DNA from: Nitrosospira multiformis
Lineage (GTDB): Bacteria > Pseudomonadota > Gammaproteobacteria > Burkholderiales > Nitrosomonadaceae
Direction of reading: 5' to 3'
NCBI GenBank assembly: GCA_017306155.1
Contig: JAFKJB010000012.1
Location: 1 to 64,000, forward strand
DNA length: 64,000 bases
Part shown: one piece after another, positions 40,029 through 49,223 of the stretch
Layout of the letters: each line of letters begins with the position of its first letter
How positions within the stretch are numbered: position 1 is the first letter of the stretch
Notes under the pieces: generated by a model
The model's database searches: none
Told to the model about the DNA's origin: nothing
What the model saw: the letters and a program-made list of their open reading frames with translations, nothing else
Made by a program: the position numbers and the translations under genes

Positions 40029-40805
40029 TCACACCGTGGGGCTGAACACCTGGTTACACAGATTTCCACAAACCTCGCACGCTGGATCCTTTCTCAGTTC
40101 TGACGATCTCCATTTCATGGCCAGACCGTCCAGGGTAAGCAGGCGGCCGTTCAAGGTTTGGCCGGTGTTGGTGAGGATTTTCAGCGTTTCCGCCGCCTGC
40201 ATGCAGCCAATGATTCCTACCAGCGGCGCAAACACGCCCATCAACGCACAGCGCATGTCCTGATCTTCACCCCCTGCTGGAAACAGGCAGTGATAGCATG
40301 GACTGTTCGAATGCCTGCGATCGAATACCGCGACTTGTCCCTCAAAACGCATGGCTGCGCCTGATACGAGGGGCTTGCGGCGAAGGACGCAAGAATGGTT
40401 GATGGCATAACGGGTGGGAAAGTTATCGCTCGCGTCCACGACCACATCAGCGCTCTCGACCAGTTGCAGCAATCTTTTTCCATCCATGCGCTCGGTCAGT
40501 TCGATTACTTCGACCTCAGGATTGATTTTCGCAAGGGTCTTCCTGGCAGAGTGTGTTTTCGGTGCGCCGATGTCGTCCGTACCGTGAATGATCTGGCGCT
40601 GGAGGTTCGTCAGGTCAACTCTGTCATTGTCACAGATAGTGAGCCTGCCCACCCCGCTCGAAGCAAGGTACATGGCGGCAGGGGAGCCGAGGCCGCCTGC
40701 GCCGACTACCAGTACATGCGACCGGATCAACGCTTCCTGACCCTGTATTCCTATCTCTGGCAACAGGATGTGACGGCTGTAACGCAGCAGCTGATCATCA
40801 TTCAT
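40029..40805 (-). CDS. moeB: MoeB/ThiF-type sulfur-carrier adenylyltransferase
   Basis: Activates the C-terminus of a sulfur carrier (MoaD or ThiS) with ATP, 258 residues. It has the nucleotide motif VVGAGGLGSPAAMYLA, NLQRQIIHGTDDIG, DASDNFPTRYAIN, and the zinc pairs CYHC and CEVC. ATG 40805 begins MNDDQLLRYSRHILLPEIG, the canonical start; the frame continues 15 codons upstream. MoeB and ThiF cannot be told apart from sequence, and no thi or moa gene is adjacent. Confidence 0.92.
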   Translation of the reverse strand: MNDDQLLRYSRHILLPEIGIQGQEALIRSHVLVVGAGGLGSPAAMYLASSGVGRLTICDNDRVDLTNLQRQIIHGTDDIGAPKTHSARKTLAKINPEVEVIELTERMDGKRLLQLVESADVVVDASDNFPTRYAINHSCVLRRKPLVSGAAMRFEGQVAVFDRRHSNSPCYHCLFPAGGEDQDMRCALMGVFAPLVGIIGCMQAAETLKILTNTGQTLNGRLLTLDGLAMKWRSSELRKDPACEVCGNLCNQVFSPTV

Positions 40806-41114
40806 CTGGAAATGGTCCGTCGCCGTCCGGAGGGTGCTACTGGATATCACCTTTTTTCAGAAGATGGGTAGCGGATATAAGTGAGGCATACGGGGACATA
40901 AGGGCAGATGCGAGACAATCAGATGAATGGTATATCGATGTGAACTTCCCCGAGACAGGGGAAAGATAGGGGCATAATAAATAAGCGAGGTGATGCGCTA
41001 AACGAAGGGCTCGACCTTGTGCATGGCATCTGTGGACTTTGCAGGAAGGCAGGCAGCGGAAGAAAATGGCATTTCGCCTCGATTCCTCCGCTGCCTTATG
41101 TTCAGGCAGTTGCC
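40806..41114. other. Gap between ctpA and moeB
   Basis: A 309-base stretch between two leftward genes. I see no gene, strong hairpin or repeat in it. It should hold the moeB promoter if that gene is not read through from ctpA. Confidence 0.5.
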
Positions 41115-42578
41115 TCAGTTTTCTACTTTTGCAGTTGCCCGCCTGCCTGAATTTTCCTTGATATAGCTGATTGCCTGAACCAGCAGCAGATCATCGCTGG
41201 AGCCGAATTCAGCAGGTGACTCACGCTTCTTGTTCTTGTCTTCTTCGTTCTCGGACTTGGCCGGCTTGACTCCCGGTTTTGGCGCCACCTTCGCTTCCGG
41301 CACTACTTTCGCTTCGGGTACTCCCTTCACTTCCGTCTCCCGTTTCGACTCCTCCGTCTTGCCATTGGATAGATGACGATCGAGGTCAGCTTCACGCAGG
41401 CGTTCTACTTCATCCTTTGCCAGTTCGTCCATGACATCAGGCGTAATTCCCTTGGCCTGGATGGATTGCCCATTTGGCGTATAGTACCGCGCCGTGGTCA
41501 ATTTGATGGCTGTGTTGTTCCCCAGTGGTAAAATGGTTTGCACCGAACCTTTGCCGAAGGTTTGCGTTCCCATCACGATCGACCGTTTATGATCCTGCAA
41601 TGCGCCGGCGACGATTTCAGAGGCTGAAGCCGAGCCGCCATTTACGAGTGTCACCATCGGTACTGTCTTGATACCCGGCGGGAGCCGCTTGACATAGTCA
41701 TTCTTCGTATCGCGCAGATAGAACTCGGGACTGGCCTTGAGTTTCATCTTCGCATCTTCGCTACGGCCATCAGTATAGACAACTAGAGAATCCTCCGGTA
41801 AAAAGGCCGCAGATACTGCCACTGCTCCATTCAGCAGACCGCCCGGGTCATTACGCAGGTCCAGTACCAGCCCCTTCATCGATCCGCCATTTTCCTTGAA
41901 AAGCTTATCTATCGCTTTTGCCAGATTTTCCCCCGTCTGTTCCTGAAACTGGGTGATACGAATATACCCATAGCCGGGTTCGATCATTTTTGACTTTACG
42001 CTTTGTATCCTGATGACGGCGCGAACCAGCGGGAACACGATCGGCTTGTTTTCACCCTTGCGAGCCACGGTAAGGGTAATAGGAGTATCGGGCTTGCCGC
42101 GCATGCGCTTGATGGCTTCCGTAAGCGAGAGTCCCTTGACTGCCGTATCGTCCAGCTTGATGATGAGATCCCCCGGTTTTATCCCGGCGCGGAAAGCGGG
42201 CGTATCCTCTATAGGAGAAATGACCTTGACAAACCCGTCTTCCATGCTCACTTCAATGCCCAAACCACCGAACTCGCCCTGTGTGCCAATCTGCAGTTCC
42301 TTGAATGCATCCGCATCCAGATAGGCGGAATGGGGATCGAGGCCTGTCAGCATGCCATTGATGGCTTCGGTGATGAGCTTTTTGTCTTCTACCGGTTCGA
42401 CGTAATCATTTTTTATCCGGCCGAATACTTCGGTGAAGGCGCGAAGTTCCTCCACCGGAAGGGGATGCAGGACCCCCTGCGGTTCCTTATTGGCAACAGC
42501 AGAAAAATTGAGGCTCAGCATCACGCCGGTGATTGCACCGAAAATGACGAGGCCGAACTGCCGCATTTTGTCGCCCAT
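41115..42578 (-). CDS. ctpA: Carboxyl-terminal processing protease (S41, CtpA)
   Basis: Periplasmic serine protease, 487 residues. An N-terminal signal or anchor (QFGLVIFGAITGVMLSLNF) precedes a PDZ domain (about residues 90-170, GLGIEV and GDLIIKLDD). The catalytic domain has the Ser-Lys pair in NGGSASASEIVAGALQD and GTQTFGKGSVQ. The C-terminal region has KVVPEAKVAPKPG-type Lys/Pro repeats. ATG 42578 has ttggag upstream; an ATG six codons earlier lacks support. envC is directly upstream on the same strand. Confidence 0.95.
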   Translation of the reverse strand: MGDKMRQFGLVIFGAITGVMLSLNFSAVANKEPQGVLHPLPVEELRAFTEVFGRIKNDYVEPVEDKKLITEAINGMLTGLDPHSAYLDADAFKELQIGTQGEFGGLGIEVSMEDGFVKVISPIEDTPAFRAGIKPGDLIIKLDDTAVKGLSLTEAIKRMRGKPDTPITLTVARKGENKPIVFPLVRAVIRIQSVKSKMIEPGYGYIRITQFQEQTGENLAKAIDKLFKENGGSMKGLVLDLRNDPGGLLNGAVAVSAAFLPEDSLVVYTDGRSEDAKMKLKASPEFYLRDTKNDYVKRLPPGIKTVPMVTLVNGGSASASEIVAGALQDHKRSIVMGTQTFGKGSVQTILPLGNNTAIKLTTARYYTPNGQSIQAKGITPDVMDELAKDEVERLREADLDRHLSNGKTEESKRETEVKGVPEAKVVPEAKVAPKPGVKPAKSENEEDKNKKRESPAEFGSSDDLLLVQAISYIKENSGRRATAKVEN

Positions 42579-42614
42579 TAAATATTCTCCAAACAAGTCA
42601 AATTGTTGCTTAGA

Positions 42615-43889
42615 TCATTTTATTCTGACCCAGTTCAAAGGGTCAAACGGTTTGCCCTGATGGCGCAATTCAAAGTATAAACCGGTATCGGAGTTTCCAC
42701 TGCTATTGCCTACTGTGGCTATCGTCTCTCCGGCATTGATCACGTCTCCTACCCGCTTATGGACCGCTTCATTATTTCCATAAAGACTCATATAGCTATC
42801 GCCGTGGTCCAGAATCATCAGATTGCCGAACCCTCTGAGCCAGTCGGCGAATACGACGCGTCCATTTGCAATCGCCTTCACACTCTCGCCGCCAGCGGCG
42901 CGGATGAACAACCCTTTCCAGGTAACGCCACCATCTGCACGTGGACTCCCGAAGCGGCTCGCAAGTTCCCCGCGCACCGGTGAATTCAGGCGGCCGCGGA
43001 GGGAGGCGAAGGACGTTCCATCCGTGAATGGCATCGCATTCTCCGATGAATCGGGGGAACTGCGGATGTCGGCAGGAGCAGAAGGGGCGCCTGGCTCGAA
43101 AGGTTTTTCAGATGCTTCGAATTTCTTTTTCTTCGCAAGTATCCTGGTGAGTTTTTCCACCAGCCTGGTGAGACGGTCTTCATTGCGCCTGAGACGGTTG
43201 ATTTCGCGCCGCTGCTCTTCGGCTTGCAGTGATATTTCTGCCAGAAGCTTCGCATGCTCGTCTTTCTGTTGTTCGAGCTGTACTTTCTGCTCGGCGTGCC
43301 GTGCGTGCACACCCGAGATTTCCGCACTTTTTTCCCGGCTGGTGTGGCTGAGCGTTTCGAGTCTCTGAAGATTCGCACGCAGGTCATCGATACCTTCCTT
43401 GCGGGCGCGTGAGAAATATTCGTAGTAGTGAAGATTGCGGGCTATTTCATTGGGATTTCGCTGGCTCAGCAAGAGACTCAAGTACTCTTTTCGTCCGCCT
43501 CCGGCAATATAGAGCCCGTAAAGCAGGTTCCTCAACTGCAATTGCTGTGCTGCTATTTCCTTCCTGATCTGGGCGGCCTGTGCTTTCAGTTGGCCAAGCT
43601 TGCTGTTCGCCGCCCGCCGCTGTCTGGCGAGTTCCGTAAGCCGCCGGTTGGCGGCATCGATCGCTTTTTCCGATTCACGCAGCGCACCCGCCGCTTCCGA
43701 TCGGTATCCTTCCGTATCCGTGAGTTCCTTTTCCAGCGTCTCGATCTTGTTTCTCAGCTGTTTCAGTTCTTCCCTATCGGATGTTTCCGCAGCCACAGGT
43801 GCTTGCCAGATTAACAGCGCGCAGACAGGGATAAGCGTGCGGCAGACCTTGAGCCAGGGATGAATACGGATTGAGGCTGAAATTTTCAA
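42615..43889 (-). CDS. envC: EnvC-like murein hydrolase activator
   Basis: Periplasmic activator of cell-separation amidases, 424 residues. After a signal peptide (cut near VAA-ET) come two long coiled-coil stretches (about residues 36-115 and 160-250), then a LytM (M23) domain at the C-terminus. The LytM domain lacks the usual zinc ligands: the first motif reads GVTWKGLFI and the last LYFELRH. That is the degenerate pattern of EnvC, which activates rather than cuts. It forms a pair with ctpA, a common order. Confidence 0.93.
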   Translation of the reverse strand: MKISASIRIHPWLKVCRTLIPVCALLIWQAPVAAETSDREELKQLRNKIETLEKELTDTEGYRSEAAGALRESEKAIDAANRRLTELARQRRAANSKLGQLKAQAAQIRKEIAAQQLQLRNLLYGLYIAGGGRKEYLSLLLSQRNPNEIARNLHYYEYFSRARKEGIDDLRANLQRLETLSHTSREKSAEISGVHARHAEQKVQLEQQKDEHAKLLAEISLQAEEQRREINRLRRNEDRLTRLVEKLTRILAKKKKFEASEKPFEPGAPSAPADIRSSPDSSENAMPFTDGTSFASLRGRLNSPVRGELASRFGSPRADGGVTWKGLFIRAAGGESVKAIANGRVVFADWLRGFGNLMILDHGDSYMSLYGNNEAVHKRVGDVINAGETIATVGNSSGNSDTGLYFELRHQGKPFDPLNWVRIK

Positions 43890-44037
43890 ACGTATCGAGC
43901 GTGAGCAGATCCTACGCCATCGAGCAGTGGGATGAGAAGAAAAGGTAGCCGGAAGAAATCAGAGGATATGCGTATAAAGAATGAAAGACCGGGCATGGCA
44001 AGCACGACCACAGGAAAAACAGAGATTAAACCAAAAA

Positions 44038-44793
44038 TTAAGGGTTGGGCAGAATTTTTCCCTGATTTGCGACGACCTGCATGGCCTGCTCGATTTTTGC
44101 CTGGTCTCCGAGGTAATAGCTGCGGACTGGTTTCAGGTTGTCATCAAGCTCATAGACGAGCGGAATGCCGGTCGGAATATTGAGGTCCATGATTTCCTGT
44201 TCGGAAAGGTTGTCAAGATACATGACGAGGGCCCGCAGCGAATTTCCATGCGCGGTGATGAGCACGCTTTTGTCACTTTCGACTTGCGGGGCAATACTTT
44301 CGCGCCAGTAGGGCAGAAACCGTGACACGGTATCCCGCAGGCACTCGGTAAGAGGAATATCCTGTTTTGGCAAATTCCGGTAGCGAGGGTCGGATCCGGG
44401 ATACCGGGGATCATCGTGAGTGAGCGCAGGCGGGCGAATATCGTAACTTCGCCGCCAGACCAATACTTGCTCTTCACCATATTCAACGGCTGTTTCAAGT
44501 TTGTTCAGGCCTTGCAATGCGCCATAATGACGTTCATTCAGCCGCCATGATAATTCGACGGGAATCCACATCTGATCCATTTCATCCAGTACGATCCATA
44601 ATGTGCGAATGGCACGTTTCAGTACCGAAGTGTAGGCGATATCGAAAGTGAATCCGGCTGCCCGCAACAGACGTCCGGAATTGCGGGCCTCCTCCACTCC
44701 TTTTGGAGTCAAGTCCACATCAGTCCAGCCCGTAAAGCGATTCTCCTTGTTCCAGGCGCTTTCTCCATGTCGCAGGAGAACGAGTTTTTTCAT
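44038..44793 (-). CDS. gpmA: 2,3-bisphosphoglycerate-dependent phosphoglycerate mutase
   Basis: Interconverts 2- and 3-phosphoglycerate, 251 residues. The phosphohistidine motif [27 protein letters not shown] is intact (quoted in part: [10 protein letters not shown]), with RRSYDIRPP and the second histidine in [15 protein letters not shown] 44793 ([10 protein letters not shown]) is the canonical start; the frame extends to a TTG at 44835. Confidence 0.96.
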   Translation of the reverse strand: MKKLVLLRHGESAWNKENRFTGWTDVDLTPKGVEEARNSGRLLRAAGFTFDIAYTSVLKRAIRTLWIVLDEMDQMWIPVELSWRLNERHYGALQGLNKLETAVEYGEEQVLVWRRSYDIRPPALTHDDPRYPGSDPRYRNLPKQDIPLTECLRDTVSRFLPYWRESIAPQVESDKSVLITAHGNSLRALVMYLDNLSEQEIMDLNIPTGIPLVYELDDNLKPVRSYYLGDQAKIEQAMQVVANQGKILPNP

Positions 44794-45029
44794 GTTCTTG
44801 GGCAGATAATATTTTCCGCGATGGAAAAACTTCAAATTTTACCGTATTTTCGACACTACCGCAGCAGCCAGACCAACTGACCAGCCACAAGAAGTGGCGC
44901 GGGAGTGGTTAGGGCAGTGAAGCGCGAGAATTCCGCACATCTTCTGTCTCTGATAGAATAATCGGTTACGAAAGTCAAGGAAACCGGAGACGGAGACCAG
45001 AGACTAAAGGGATTTTTAGGAGACTTGGC

Positions 45030-45440
45030 GTGTCATCATTCTTACAGAACAACATTATGCTGATTGTTGCTGCTCTTGCGAGCGGTATCCTGCTGTTATG
45101 GCCGCTGGTTTCGCGGCGCGGCAAAGAAGTGGATACGATGGCAGCGGTGCAGCTCATCAATTATAAGGAAGCGCTGGTGCTGGATGTTCGCGAAGGGAGC
45201 GAATATGAGTCCGGGCACGTTCCCAATTCAAAGCATATTCCAGTCGACAAGCTCGAACAGCGGTTGCCGGAGCTGGATAAGTTCAAGGACAAACCGGTGA
45301 TATTGATTCATCGCAGTGGAGCTAATACCACCGGCAAGGCGGGTTTCCTTCTGCGGAACCAGGGTTTCCAGCATGTGCACAATCTTGCAGGTGGTTTTGA
45401 TGCCTGGCAGCAGGCTAATTTGCCGGTAATAAAAAAATGA
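45030..45440 (+). CDS. Membrane-anchored rhodanese-like protein (YibN-type)
   Basis: A 136-residue protein with one N-terminal membrane helix (IMLIVAALASGILLLWPLV) and one rhodanese domain. LVLDVREGSEYESGHVPNSKHIP is typical. The active-site loop reads ILIHRSGANTT: His94 stands where the catalytic cysteine should be, so it cannot work as a normal sulfurtransferase. E. coli YibN, also N-terminally anchored and beside grxC and secB, similarly lacks it (from memory). GTG 45030 follows taggag. It overlaps grxC (ATGA). Confidence 0.9.
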   Translation: MSSFLQNNIMLIVAALASGILLLWPLVSRRGKEVDTMAAVQLINYKEALVLDVREGSEYESGHVPNSKHIPVDKLEQRLPELDKFKDKPVILIHRSGANTTGKAGFLLRNQGFQHVHNLAGGFDAWQQANLPVIKK

Positions 45441-45706
45441 GCGAGGGGTCTGCAAAGGTATTGATGTACTCCACCGGCTTCTGCCCGTATTGCGTCATGG
45501 CAGAACGATTGTTGCGAGCCAGGGGTGTGGAGGAAATAGAAAAGGTACGGGTGGATCTTGAACCCGCACGCCGGGTGGAGATGATGGAGAAAACCGGACG
45601 CCGCACGGTTCCCCAGATCTATATTGGTGACACGCATGTAGGCGGTTACGACGATCTGACGAAGCTCGACCGCAGTGAAGGACTGGCAAAGCTCCTCACA
45701 ACGTGA
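45437..45706 (+). CDS. grxC: Glutaredoxin 3
   Basis: Small thiol-disulfide oxidoreductase, 89 residues. It shows the active site TGFCPYCVMAERLL, the cis-proline region RRTVPQIYIGD and GGYDDL. It overlaps the rhodanese gene by four bases; the order rhodanese-grxC-secB-gpsA-trmL matches the enterobacterial yibN-grxC-secB-gpsA-trmL group. Confidence 0.96.
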   Translation: MSEGSAKVLMYSTGFCPYCVMAERLLRARGVEEIEKVRVDLEPARRVEMMEKTGRRTVPQIYIGDTHVGGYDDLTKLDRSEGLAKLLTT

Positions 45707-45859
45707 ATTGCCTCTCGAAAAGACGAGGCGGCGAGGAGGGTTGCAGCAAGTTTGAGCAGGATGGAAACATTTTTTTGTGAACAGTTTTTATTTCCGGGGA
45801 TTATGGTTTCGGATTAATATTCACCTGATTCACAGTTTTATCATTCTTTGGAATCCAAC

Positions 45860-46336
45860 ATGAGCAACGAGCAGCAGCAACCGGTTTTCAGCATCGAAAA
45901 GATCTATGTCAAGGATCTTTCTGTTGAAATACCAAACGCGCCCGGAATATACCTGGAGCGCGAGACGCCTGAAGTGAACATCCAGCTGCACAGCAAGAGC
46001 GAGCGCATCGATGAAACCTTGTATGAGGTCGTGTTGACCACGACAGTCACCGCAAAGGTCAAGGACAAGACGATGTTTCTGGTGGAGATACAGCAAGGGG
46101 GTGTTTTTCAGATTCGTCATGTTCCAGAAGCTGAAATGGAGCTTGTGCTCGGTATTGCATGCCCAAATATTCTCTTCCCTTACCTGCGCGAGGCGGTTTC
46201 GGATACTGTGACGCGCGCGGGATTTCATCCGGTCATTTTGAATCCAGTGAATTTCGAGGCACTTTACTACCAGAGAAAGCAGGCGGAGAATTCGGCGACG
46301 TCGCAGACTCCGGAGACACAGCAAATCACGCATTAA
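45860..46336 (+). CDS. secB: Protein-export chaperone SecB
   Basis: Cytoplasmic tetrameric chaperone that delivers unfolded preproteins to SecA, 158 residues. It has the SecB core FSIEKIYVKDLSVEIPNAP, YEVVLTTTVTAKV, GVFQIRHV and CPNILFPYLREAVSD, ending in NFEALYYQR. ATG 45860 is canonical; the frame is open four codons upstream. It follows grxC by 153 bases. Confidence 0.97.
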   Translation: MSNEQQQPVFSIEKIYVKDLSVEIPNAPGIYLERETPEVNIQLHSKSERIDETLYEVVLTTTVTAKVKDKTMFLVEIQQGGVFQIRHVPEAEMELVLGIACPNILFPYLREAVSDTVTRAGFHPVILNPVNFEALYYQRKQAENSATSQTPETQQITH

Positions 46337-46343
46337 AATAAAA

Positions 46344-46832
46344 ATGGGGCTTGTGCGCGGTTCATCGCTGAAAATATCATCCTCGCTGGGCCGGGGACTG
46401 GCCATTCTCGGAATGACGGTGTCGATGCTTCCATCGCTCGCCATTGCGGCGCTGGAGTTTTATTCGATCAATGACAACGTCGCAATAATGTATGACGCGC
46501 CGTCCCTCAAGGCGGGGAAGTTATATGTGGCCGGCCGGAATCTGCCCGTTGAGGCTATTGTAAAAGTCGACGGATGGGTAAAGGTTCGCGACAGTGAGGG
46601 CGCGCTTGCCTGGGTGGAAGAAAAAGCCCTGAGCGAGAAGCGCTATATTATCGTTACCTCGCCGCTGGCAGATGTCTATCAGGTGGCAACTACCAATTCG
46701 CCTCTGATGTTCCAGGTACAGCAAGGTGTAATCCTGGAGTGGCTTGAGCCACCCGCCAACGGGTGGGTGAGGGTGCGGCACCGTGACGGTCAAACCGGGT
46801 ACGTCAAGACCAGCCAGGTCTGGGGCTCATGA
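46344..46832 (+). CDS. Exported SH3-domain protein
   Basis: A 162-residue protein with a signal peptide (cut near AIA-AL) and two bacterial SH3-like repeats, about residues 38-97 and 100-162. The motifs are NVAIMYDAPSLKAGKLYVAG with WVKVRDSEGALAWVE, then PLADVYQVATTNSPLMFQV with GWVRVRHRDGQTGYVKTSQVWG. Such proteins often bind cell wall, but the role is unknown. It lies between secB and gpsA and overlaps gpsA by four bases. Confidence 0.88.
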   Translation: MGLVRGSSLKISSSLGRGLAILGMTVSMLPSLAIAALEFYSINDNVAIMYDAPSLKAGKLYVAGRNLPVEAIVKVDGWVKVRDSEGALAWVEEKALSEKRYIIVTSPLADVYQVATTNSPLMFQVQQGVILEWLEPPANGWVRVRHRDGQTGYVKTSQVWGS

Positions 46833-47830
46833 GAATAGCGGTGATGGGAGCCGGCGCATGGGGCACCGCGCTGGCTCTCAGTCTTTGTGCAAGCACCGTC
46901 TCTGCCCACCAGGTGACGTTGTGGACCCGCAGTCGCCAGCATCTGGCTGATCTCGTTTCAGAGCGTATCAATCACCGTTATTTTCCCGCTTTTTCTTTAC
47001 CGGCATCGTTGCGGCTGACTGCGGGGCTCGAAGAGGCTGTCGAGGATGCTGACCTCGCCCTGATCGTTGTGCCGGTTTCAGGTTTGCGCGAGACTTTACG
47101 GGAAATTGCAGCAAGCGGCAAAAGGGTCCCTGTAATTTGGGGATGCAAGGGATTTGAATCGCAATCGGCAAAGCTGCCTCATCAGGTGGCCGACGAGGAA
47201 TATGCCGGAGTAGCGCCCTATGGTGTCCTGTCAGGACCGAGTTTTGCACTTGAAGTCGCGCAAGGCTTGCCCGCGGCCCTGACTCTGGCCTCCGAGGATG
47301 GGGAATTCGCACGAGAGGTTGCTGCGCAATTGCACACCCCGCGGCTGCGCGTTTATTCCTGTACCGATGTAGTGGGGGTGGAAACGGGGGGCGCAGTCAA
47401 GAACGTCATATCGATCGCCGCAGGCATTTGCGACGGTATGGGGTTCGGGTACAACGCCCGCGCGGCCTTGATCACCCGTGGACTGGCGGAAATCACCCGC
47501 TTGGGTTTGAAACTGGGAGGACGTATGGAAACCTTCCTGGGTTTGACCGGAGTGGGTGATCTGACACTGACCTGCACAGGGGATTTGTCGCGCAACCGCC
47601 GGGTTGGACTGGCGCTTGCTGCGGGTCGCTCCCTGCCCGACATTCTGCAGGAACTGGGTCATATCGCCGAAGGCGTCCACACGGCCCGGGAGGTATTGCG
47701 ATTAAGTCACCTGATGGATATTGAAATGCCTATCACAAAGGGTGTGTGCAGTATATTGGATGACGGTGTTCCGGCTGGACAGGCAGTAGAAGCGCTGCTC
47801 AATCGTGAACCGAAATCAGAAATCTATTGA
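46829..47830 (+). CDS. gpsA: Glycerol-3-phosphate dehydrogenase [NAD(P)+]
   Basis: Makes sn-glycerol-3-phosphate for phospholipids, 333 residues. The N-terminal nucleotide site is MGAGAWGTALAL. WGCKGFE, LSGPSFALEVAQGLPAA, the catalytic lysine in GGAVKNVISIAAGICDG, and TCTGDLSRNRRVG are typical. It is the last gene of the secB-side group and convergent with trmL. Confidence 0.96.
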   Translation: MRIAVMGAGAWGTALALSLCASTVSAHQVTLWTRSRQHLADLVSERINHRYFPAFSLPASLRLTAGLEEAVEDADLALIVVPVSGLRETLREIAASGKRVPVIWGCKGFESQSAKLPHQVADEEYAGVAPYGVLSGPSFALEVAQGLPAALTLASEDGEFAREVAAQLHTPRLRVYSCTDVVGVETGGAVKNVISIAAGICDGMGFGYNARAALITRGLAEITRLGLKLGGRMETFLGLTGVGDLTLTCTGDLSRNRRVGLALAAGRSLPDILQELGHIAEGVHTAREVLRLSHLMDIEMPITKGVCSILDDGVPAGQAVEALLNREPKSEIY

Positions 47831-47889
47831 GCGGATCAAAAGCCAACAGAGAAAATAATACGTCCGGCTCATCCGGCGCTAAGTGAATG

Positions 47890-48351
47890 TCATGCGAATT
47901 CCATCTGGCGCCACGCCTCATAGATTATCACCGCAACGGCATTCGACAGGTTGAGACTGCGGCTTCCCTCTGCCATCGGTACACGAAGACGGCGCTGCTC
48001 AGGAAAATTCCCCAGCAGATCGGCTGGCAGGCCGCGGCTTTCGGGGCCGAAAAGAAAAACATCGCCAGGCGAATAGGTAACAAGGTCATAGCGTTGCTTT
48101 CCTTTGGTGGAAATCGCAAAAAAACGTCTGTTCCTTTCCCCGAGTTCGCTCATACATTCCACCCAGCCTGCATGCACGCTGATACTGGCGAATTCGTGGT
48201 AATCCAGTCCGGCACGAAGCAGTTGTTTGTCTTCCAGCGTAAAGCCGAGGGGCTTGACCAGATGTAAGCGAGTTCCTGTATTGGCGCACAGGCGAATGAT
48301 ATTGCCGGTATTGGGTGGAATCTCGGGCTGATACAGAATTACATCGAACAT
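47890..48351 (-). CDS. trmL: tRNA (cytidine/uridine-34 2'-O)-methyltransferase TrmL
   Basis: SPOUT-class methylase of the wobble base of tRNA-Leu, 153 residues. The three SPOUT motifs are visible: LYQPEIPPNTGNIIRLCANTG, LFGPESRGLPADLL, and VPMAEGSRSLNLSNAVAVIIYEAWRQ (in part). It starts at ATG 48351, 22 bases below comF, so both may be one transcript. Confidence 0.96.
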   Translation of the reverse strand: MFDVILYQPEIPPNTGNIIRLCANTGTRLHLVKPLGFTLEDKQLLRAGLDYHEFASISVHAGWVECMSELGERNRRFFAISTKGKQRYDLVTYSPGDVFLFGPESRGLPADLLGNFPEQRRLRVPMAEGSRSLNLSNAVAVIIYEAWRQMEFA

Positions 48352-48373
48352 ATCGATTCTGTCTTACATGTTT

Positions 48374-49090
48374 TTATGGAGTACCGGGAAGCGTGCGTGC
48401 GACTACCCACGTGCTGACATGAACCGCGCCGCATTTATGCAATACCCTCGCCAGTTCGTTCAACGTTGCGCCGGTGGTCATCACATCATCGACGATGGCG
48501 ATACGCTTTCCGTTTAATTTTCCCTCGCAGTCAAATGCGTCTCGAATATTTTTTCCCCGCTCCTTCCACGGAAGCCCGGTTTGGGAAGCCGTATCCCGGA
48601 TGCGACGGCATAGTGCGGGCAGCAGGGGAACACCTGATTTTTTCGATATTCGCCGGGCGATCTCAATGGCCTGGTTGAAACCGCGTTCCCGCAATCGCAC
48701 CGGGTGTAACGGCATCGGAATGATGAAATCCGGCAATGCAGCCCCGTCGATCCGCGCTAGCAGCAAATCTGCCAGGACCGGCGCCAGGGCAAGATTAGTC
48801 CGGTATTTGAGCGAGTGGAGAAGCGCATCGATCGGAAAGGCGTAATTCACGGCGGCGAGCGTACAATCAAAGACTGGAGGATGAGCAAGGCAGGCACCGC
48901 AGATGCGGGCTTCCTCTGTCGGTAATGCGCAGACCGGGCAATGCTGCGATGAAAGATGAGGCAGGCTGTCCCGGCAAGGGACGCAAAAGTCTTCAGTCGC
49001 GACACTTCCACAGAGGAGGCAGTTTCTCCCGAATAACGGCTGCACTATTTTTGACCGGTAGTTCAAAAAAATCCAGGAAAAAATTGACAA
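48374..49090 (-). CDS. comF: ComF-family phosphoribosyltransferase-like protein
   Basis: A 238-residue protein with an N-terminal zinc ribbon (CLLCG, CVPC, CPVC, CGAC) and a C-terminal PRTase domain with the PRPP motif IAIVDDVMTTGATLNELA and PMHPVRLRERGFNQA-like PLHPVRLRERGFNQ. ComF proteins are tied to natural transformation and DNA repair. The start is uncertain: the frame opens at TTG 49090, and inner alternatives such as a GTG just before QPLFGRNCLLCG are possible. It is divergent from bioB, as is common (comF-bio). Confidence 0.9.
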   Translation of the reverse strand: MSIFSWIFLNYRSKIVQPLFGRNCLLCGSVATEDFCVPCRDSLPHLSSQHCPVCALPTEEARICGACLAHPPVFDCTLAAVNYAFPIDALLHSLKYRTNLALAPVLADLLLARIDGAALPDFIIPMPLHPVRLRERGFNQAIEIARRISKKSGVPLLPALCRRIRDTASQTGLPWKERGKNIRDAFDCEGKLNGKRIAIVDDVMTTGATLNELARVLHKCGAVHVSTWVVARTLPGTP

Positions 49091-49223
49091 CTATGGCGCA
49101 ATTTGTGATTATGCCATTCGCTACTGAAGACGAGGCGTGAAAATGAGAGCCATTTGGCTTTCATTTCGTTTGTCGTGAACAGGGATTAAGATAAATCAAC
49201 TGCCAAACATTGAAGGATAGGGT

